Shown here: positions 5,753 through 8,007 of the stretch, in pieces | Numbering within the stretch: the first letter of the stretch is position 1 | How the letters are laid out: the number at the start of each line of letters is the position of its first letter | NCBI GenBank assembly: GCA_946477805.1 | Contig: CAMKZP010000154.1 | Coordinates: forward strand, 1 to 8,007 | Length of the DNA: 8,007 bases | Direction: 5' to 3' | Origin: an uncultured Enterobacter sp. | Lineage (GTDB): Bacteria > Pseudomonadota > Gammaproteobacteria > Enterobacterales > Enterobacteriaceae | The notes under the pieces: model-generated | The model's database searches: none | Told to the model about the DNA's origin: nothing | Seen by the model: only the letters and a program-made list of their open reading frames with translations | Program-made: the position numbers and the translations under genes

Positions 5753-7414
5753 ATGATTTACGCCTTTGTTAAAAAGGGAAGTTTTCAGGATTCCGTCAGC
5801 CTGATGATTATTTCCCGCAGGTTAAGCGAGCACCCTGAAGTGGATCAGGTCTCCGTCATGATGGGAACCCCAGCGAATAAATCAATGCTGGATTCAACAG
5901 GCTTCTGGCATGAGGATTTTTCCCAGGCAACGCCGAACGATATTTGTGTCGCCGTTCGTACCGGGTCCGGACAGCCCGGGATTCTGGATCTTATCCGCGA
6001 GCAGCTAGAGCAAGAGCTGAACGCGATTGCCACCGCGTCCGGGAGTTCACGGCAGCTGGTGAAAGCGCGGCGCTGGGAAAGCGCCTGCCAGAAACTGCCG
6101 CAGGCAAACCTGCTGCTGGTCTCCGTGGCGGGGGAGTACGCCGCCTCGGTCGCCAGAGAAGGGCTACTGGCAGATAAAAACGTGATGCTCTTTTCCGATA
6201 ACGTGCCGGTTGCGCAGGAGGTTGAGCTGAAAACGCTGGCTCGCGAGCGAGGCCTGATCGTGATGGGGCCAGACTGCGGTACGGCAATGATTGCCGGCAG
6301 CCCGCTGGCCTTCGCGAACGTCCTGCCCCAGGGCGGAATTGGCGTAATCGGCGCATCCGGAACGGGTATTCAGGAAATCACCTCTCAGATAGCCCTTCAC
6401 CAGCAGGGGATAAGCCATGCCATAGGGCTGGGGGGACGCGATCTGAGTGCAGACGTCGGCGGCCTTAGCGCGCTGACCGCGCTGGAGATGCTGGCGGGCG
6501 ATGTGGCTACGAAGGTCGTCGCATTCGTGTCTAAGCCACCGTCACCACAGGTACGCGACCGGGTGATTGCAGCCATGCAGAGTGTCGGTAAGCCCGTGGT
6601 CGCGCTCTTCCTTGGGAGTAAACCGGAGCAGCGCCACGACGGCAACGTCTGGCTCGCGCATTCGCTTTCCGATGCCGCCCGGCTCGCGGTGCTGCTGATG
6701 CGCGTGGCTACACGGCGCGAGTCTCAGCCACAGGTAGTGAGAAAAGGCATTTGCGGTTTGTATGCCGGCGGCACGCTGGCGGCGGAAGCGGCGATGTTGC
6801 TTTCCGGGGAGCTGGGCATTCCACTGAGCGAAAGCCATCGGGATGGAATTATGCTGGCGGTCGCCGGGCACCGCATCGTCGATTTAGGGGATGACAGCTA
6901 CACCCTCGGCAGACCGCACCCCATGATCGACCCCACCACCCGCAGCATCGAAATTGAAAAGCTTGCCGTTCAGCCGGAGACGGGCGTTTTGCTGCTGGAC
7001 GTGGTGCTGGGCTACGGCGCCTGTGCCGACCCTGCCGCGGCGGTCGTTGAGGCGATAGAAAAAGTCCGTTCGCAGCGCACTGAGCCGCTAGCGGTTATCG
7101 CCACGCTGACCGGAACCAGGGCCGATCCCCAGGGGCGCGACGGGCAGATCGAAAAGCTGCAGCAGGCGGGCGTTGCCGTTGTTGAGACGCTGGAAGAGGC
7201 CGTGTTGCTCGCCAGCTGCCTGATCCAGCAGCCGATTCCGGGTGCATCAGAGAAGCACAGCGCGCTCCTCGACGGCGTCCAGGTCATCAATGCCGGGCTG
7301 CGTAGTTTCGCGCTGGATCTGCAAAGCAGCGGGACGCCGGTTGTGCACTATCAGTGGGCGCCTGTCGCTGGCGGCAACGCCCGACTTGCCAGTTTACTCA
7401 AACAGTTACATTAA
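5753..7414 (+). CDS. fdrA: FdrA (AllF), oxamate carbamoyltransferase component
   Basis: FdrA proteins belong to the succinyl-CoA synthetase alpha-like superfamily. In E. coli, FdrA with YlbE and YlbF has been linked to oxamate carbamoyltransferase activity, which makes oxamate and carbamoyl phosphate from oxalurate at the end of allantoin degradation. The 553-residue product is close to the 555 residues of E. coli FdrA and starts with the same kind of N-terminus (MIYAFVKKGSFQDSVSLM). Two nucleotide-binding-like glycine loops are visible, MGPDCGTAMIAG (171-182) and GVIGASGTGIQE (197-208). Also present are GLGGRDLS (225-232), GRPHPMIDP (386-394) and a conserved C-terminal HYQWAPVAGGN. The stretch after FVSKPP (258-263) lacks the GHAGA-type motif holding the phosphohistidine of true succinyl-CoA synthetases, so classic CoA-ligase chemistry is unlikely. 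GAGG precedes the ATG by 8 bases. allG follows after 16 bases. Confidence 0.93.
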   Translation: MIYAFVKKGSFQDSVSLMIISRRLSEHPEVDQVSVMMGTPANKSMLDSTGFWHEDFSQATPNDICVAVRTGSGQPGILDLIREQLEQELNAIATASGSSRQLVKARRWESACQKLPQANLLLVSVAGEYAASVAREGLLADKNVMLFSDNVPVAQEVELKTLARERGLIVMGPDCGTAMIAGSPLAFANVLPQGGIGVIGASGTGIQEITSQIALHQQGISHAIGLGGRDLSADVGGLSALTALEMLAGDVATKVVAFVSKPPSPQVRDRVIAAMQSVGKPVVALFLGSKPEQRHDGNVWLAHSLSDAARLAVLLMRVATRRESQPQVVRKGICGLYAGGTLAAEAAMLLSGELGIPLSESHRDGIMLAVAGHRIVDLGDDSYTLGRPHPMIDPTTRSIEIEKLAVQPETGVLLLDVVLGYGACADPAAAVVEAIEKVRSQRTEPLAVIATLTGTRADPQGRDGQIEKLQQAGVAVVETLEEAVLLASCLIQQPIPGASEKHSALLDGVQVINAGLRSFALDLQSSGTPVVHYQWAPVAGGNARLASLLKQLH

Positions 7415-7430
7415 GTTCAGAGGTACAAAT

Positions 7431-8007
7431 ATGTATTCATCTATTGCACAGGCCAATGACGCCATTATTGAGCGAATGAAAGCTGCGCGTCCGCACTGGA
7501 TTGATGTCCGTCCCGCCAAAGAGGCGATAACCGAACTCTCTACCGGGCGTAAGCTGCTGCACGCGGGCCCGCCTATTACCTGGGCGGAGATGACCGGGCC
7601 AATGCGCGGAGCGTGCATTGGGGCAACGCTGTTTGAAGGCTGGGCCGAGCGTGAAGAGGATGCGGTGCGCCTGCTGGATCAGGGCGAAGTGGCGTTTATC
7701 CCTTGCCACCATGTTGGCGCCGTGGGGCCAATGGGCGGGATCACCTCGGCGAACATGCCGGTGCTGATTGTGCGAGATGTGGTTCACGGTTACCAGGCCT
7801 GCTGCAACCTGAACGAAGGCATCGGCAAGGTGATGCGTTTTGGCGCGTACGGTGAGGAGGTGCAGCAGCGGCTGCGCTGGATGCGCGACACGCTGGCCCC
7901 GGTTCTGCAGGCTGCGCTGAGTAAAATTGACCGCGGTATCGACCTGACGGCGATGATGGCGCAGGCCATTACCATGGGCGACGAATTCCACCAGCGTAAC
8001 ATCGCCG
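7431..8007 (+). CDS. allG: DUF1116 protein YlbE/AllG, 3' end missing
   Basis: The frame starts at the ATG at 7431, preceded by CAGAGG with 7-base spacing, and is still open at the right edge after 192 codons. The E. coli homologue is about 420 residues, so a little under half is visible. The translation matches the start of the YlbE/YahG (DUF1116) family. Recognisable blocks are LHAGPPITW (43-51), MTGPMRGACIGATLFEGWA (54-72), PCHHVGAVGPMGGITSANMP (91-110), CNLNEGIGKVMRFGAYGE (125-142) and TMGDEFHQRNIA (181-192). DUF1116 proteins accompany FdrA and have been assigned as a subunit of oxamate carbamoyltransferase in E. coli. The gene lies 16 bases after fdrA in the same operon. A DUF2877 (YlbF/AllH-like) gene would be expected beyond the edge; that is inference. 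Confidence 0.92.
   Translation, partial: MYSSIAQANDAIIERMKAARPHWIDVRPAKEAITELSTGRKLLHAGPPITWAEMTGPMRGACIGATLFEGWAEREEDAVRLLDQGEVAFIPCHHVGAVGPMGGITSANMPVLIVRDVVHGYQACCNLNEGIGKVMRFGAYGEEVQQRLRWMRDTLAPVLQAALSKIDRGIDLTAMMAQAITMGDEFHQRNIA

Noticed and set aside
7437..7991. A minus-strand open frame of 184 codons near the right edge.
   Set aside because: It lies opposite the allG frame, whose translation matches the DUF1116 family throughout; the minus frame has no recognisable motif.
1..8007. Search for CRISPR arrays, tRNA or rRNA genes, transposases and insertion-sequence ends that could explain the accessory module.
   Set aside because: I saw no direct-repeat arrays, RNA genes, transposase frames or flanking terminal repeats; any boundary on the right side lies outside the window.

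Overview
The window looks like chromosome from an enterobacterium (order Enterobacterales, E. coli/Enterobacter/Klebsiella-like). The evidence is the gene order epd-pgk-fbaA, proteins nearly the same as their E. coli counterparts as I remember them, and the strong translational codon bias of pgk and fbaA. I cannot fix the genus from the sequence alone.

Left part (1 to about 3280): the end of the conserved central-carbon operon. It holds the 3' five-sixths of epd (erythrose-4-phosphate dehydrogenase, entering from the left edge), all of pgk (phosphoglycerate kinase) and all of fbaA (class II fructose-bisphosphate aldolase), all on the + strand. Each of the two gaps carries a stable hairpin. 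The operon ends at a textbook intrinsic terminator with a UUCG loop.

Right part (about 3277 to 8007): an accessory catabolic module. A carbamate kinase of the YbcF/AllK type is on the minus strand and converges on fbaA, so both share the terminator. A 334-base AT-rich divergent control region follows. Then comes a tightly spaced + strand operon: an MFS transporter resembling the anion:cation symporter group, FdrA (AllF), and the start of a DUF1116 protein (YlbE/AllG), which runs off the right edge. In E. coli the FdrA, YlbE, YlbF and YbcF set has been assigned to the last steps of anaerobic allantoin use: oxamate carbamoyltransferase makes carbamoyl phosphate, and carbamate kinase converts it to ATP, CO2 and ammonia. 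The same logic probably applies here: import of a carboxylate/carbamoyl compound, phosphorolysis by the FdrA/DUF1116 complex, then ATP formation by the kinase.

The unusual points are the location (downstream of fbaA, where E. coli K-12 has mscS), the rearranged layout with the kinase split off divergently, and a dedicated transporter as first gene. No allantoinase, allantoate hydrolase or ureidoglycolate dehydrogenase gene is visible in the window, so the substrate may be oxamate or another carbamoyl compound taken up directly. All the enzyme families are known; the new part would be the arrangement, substrate and control.
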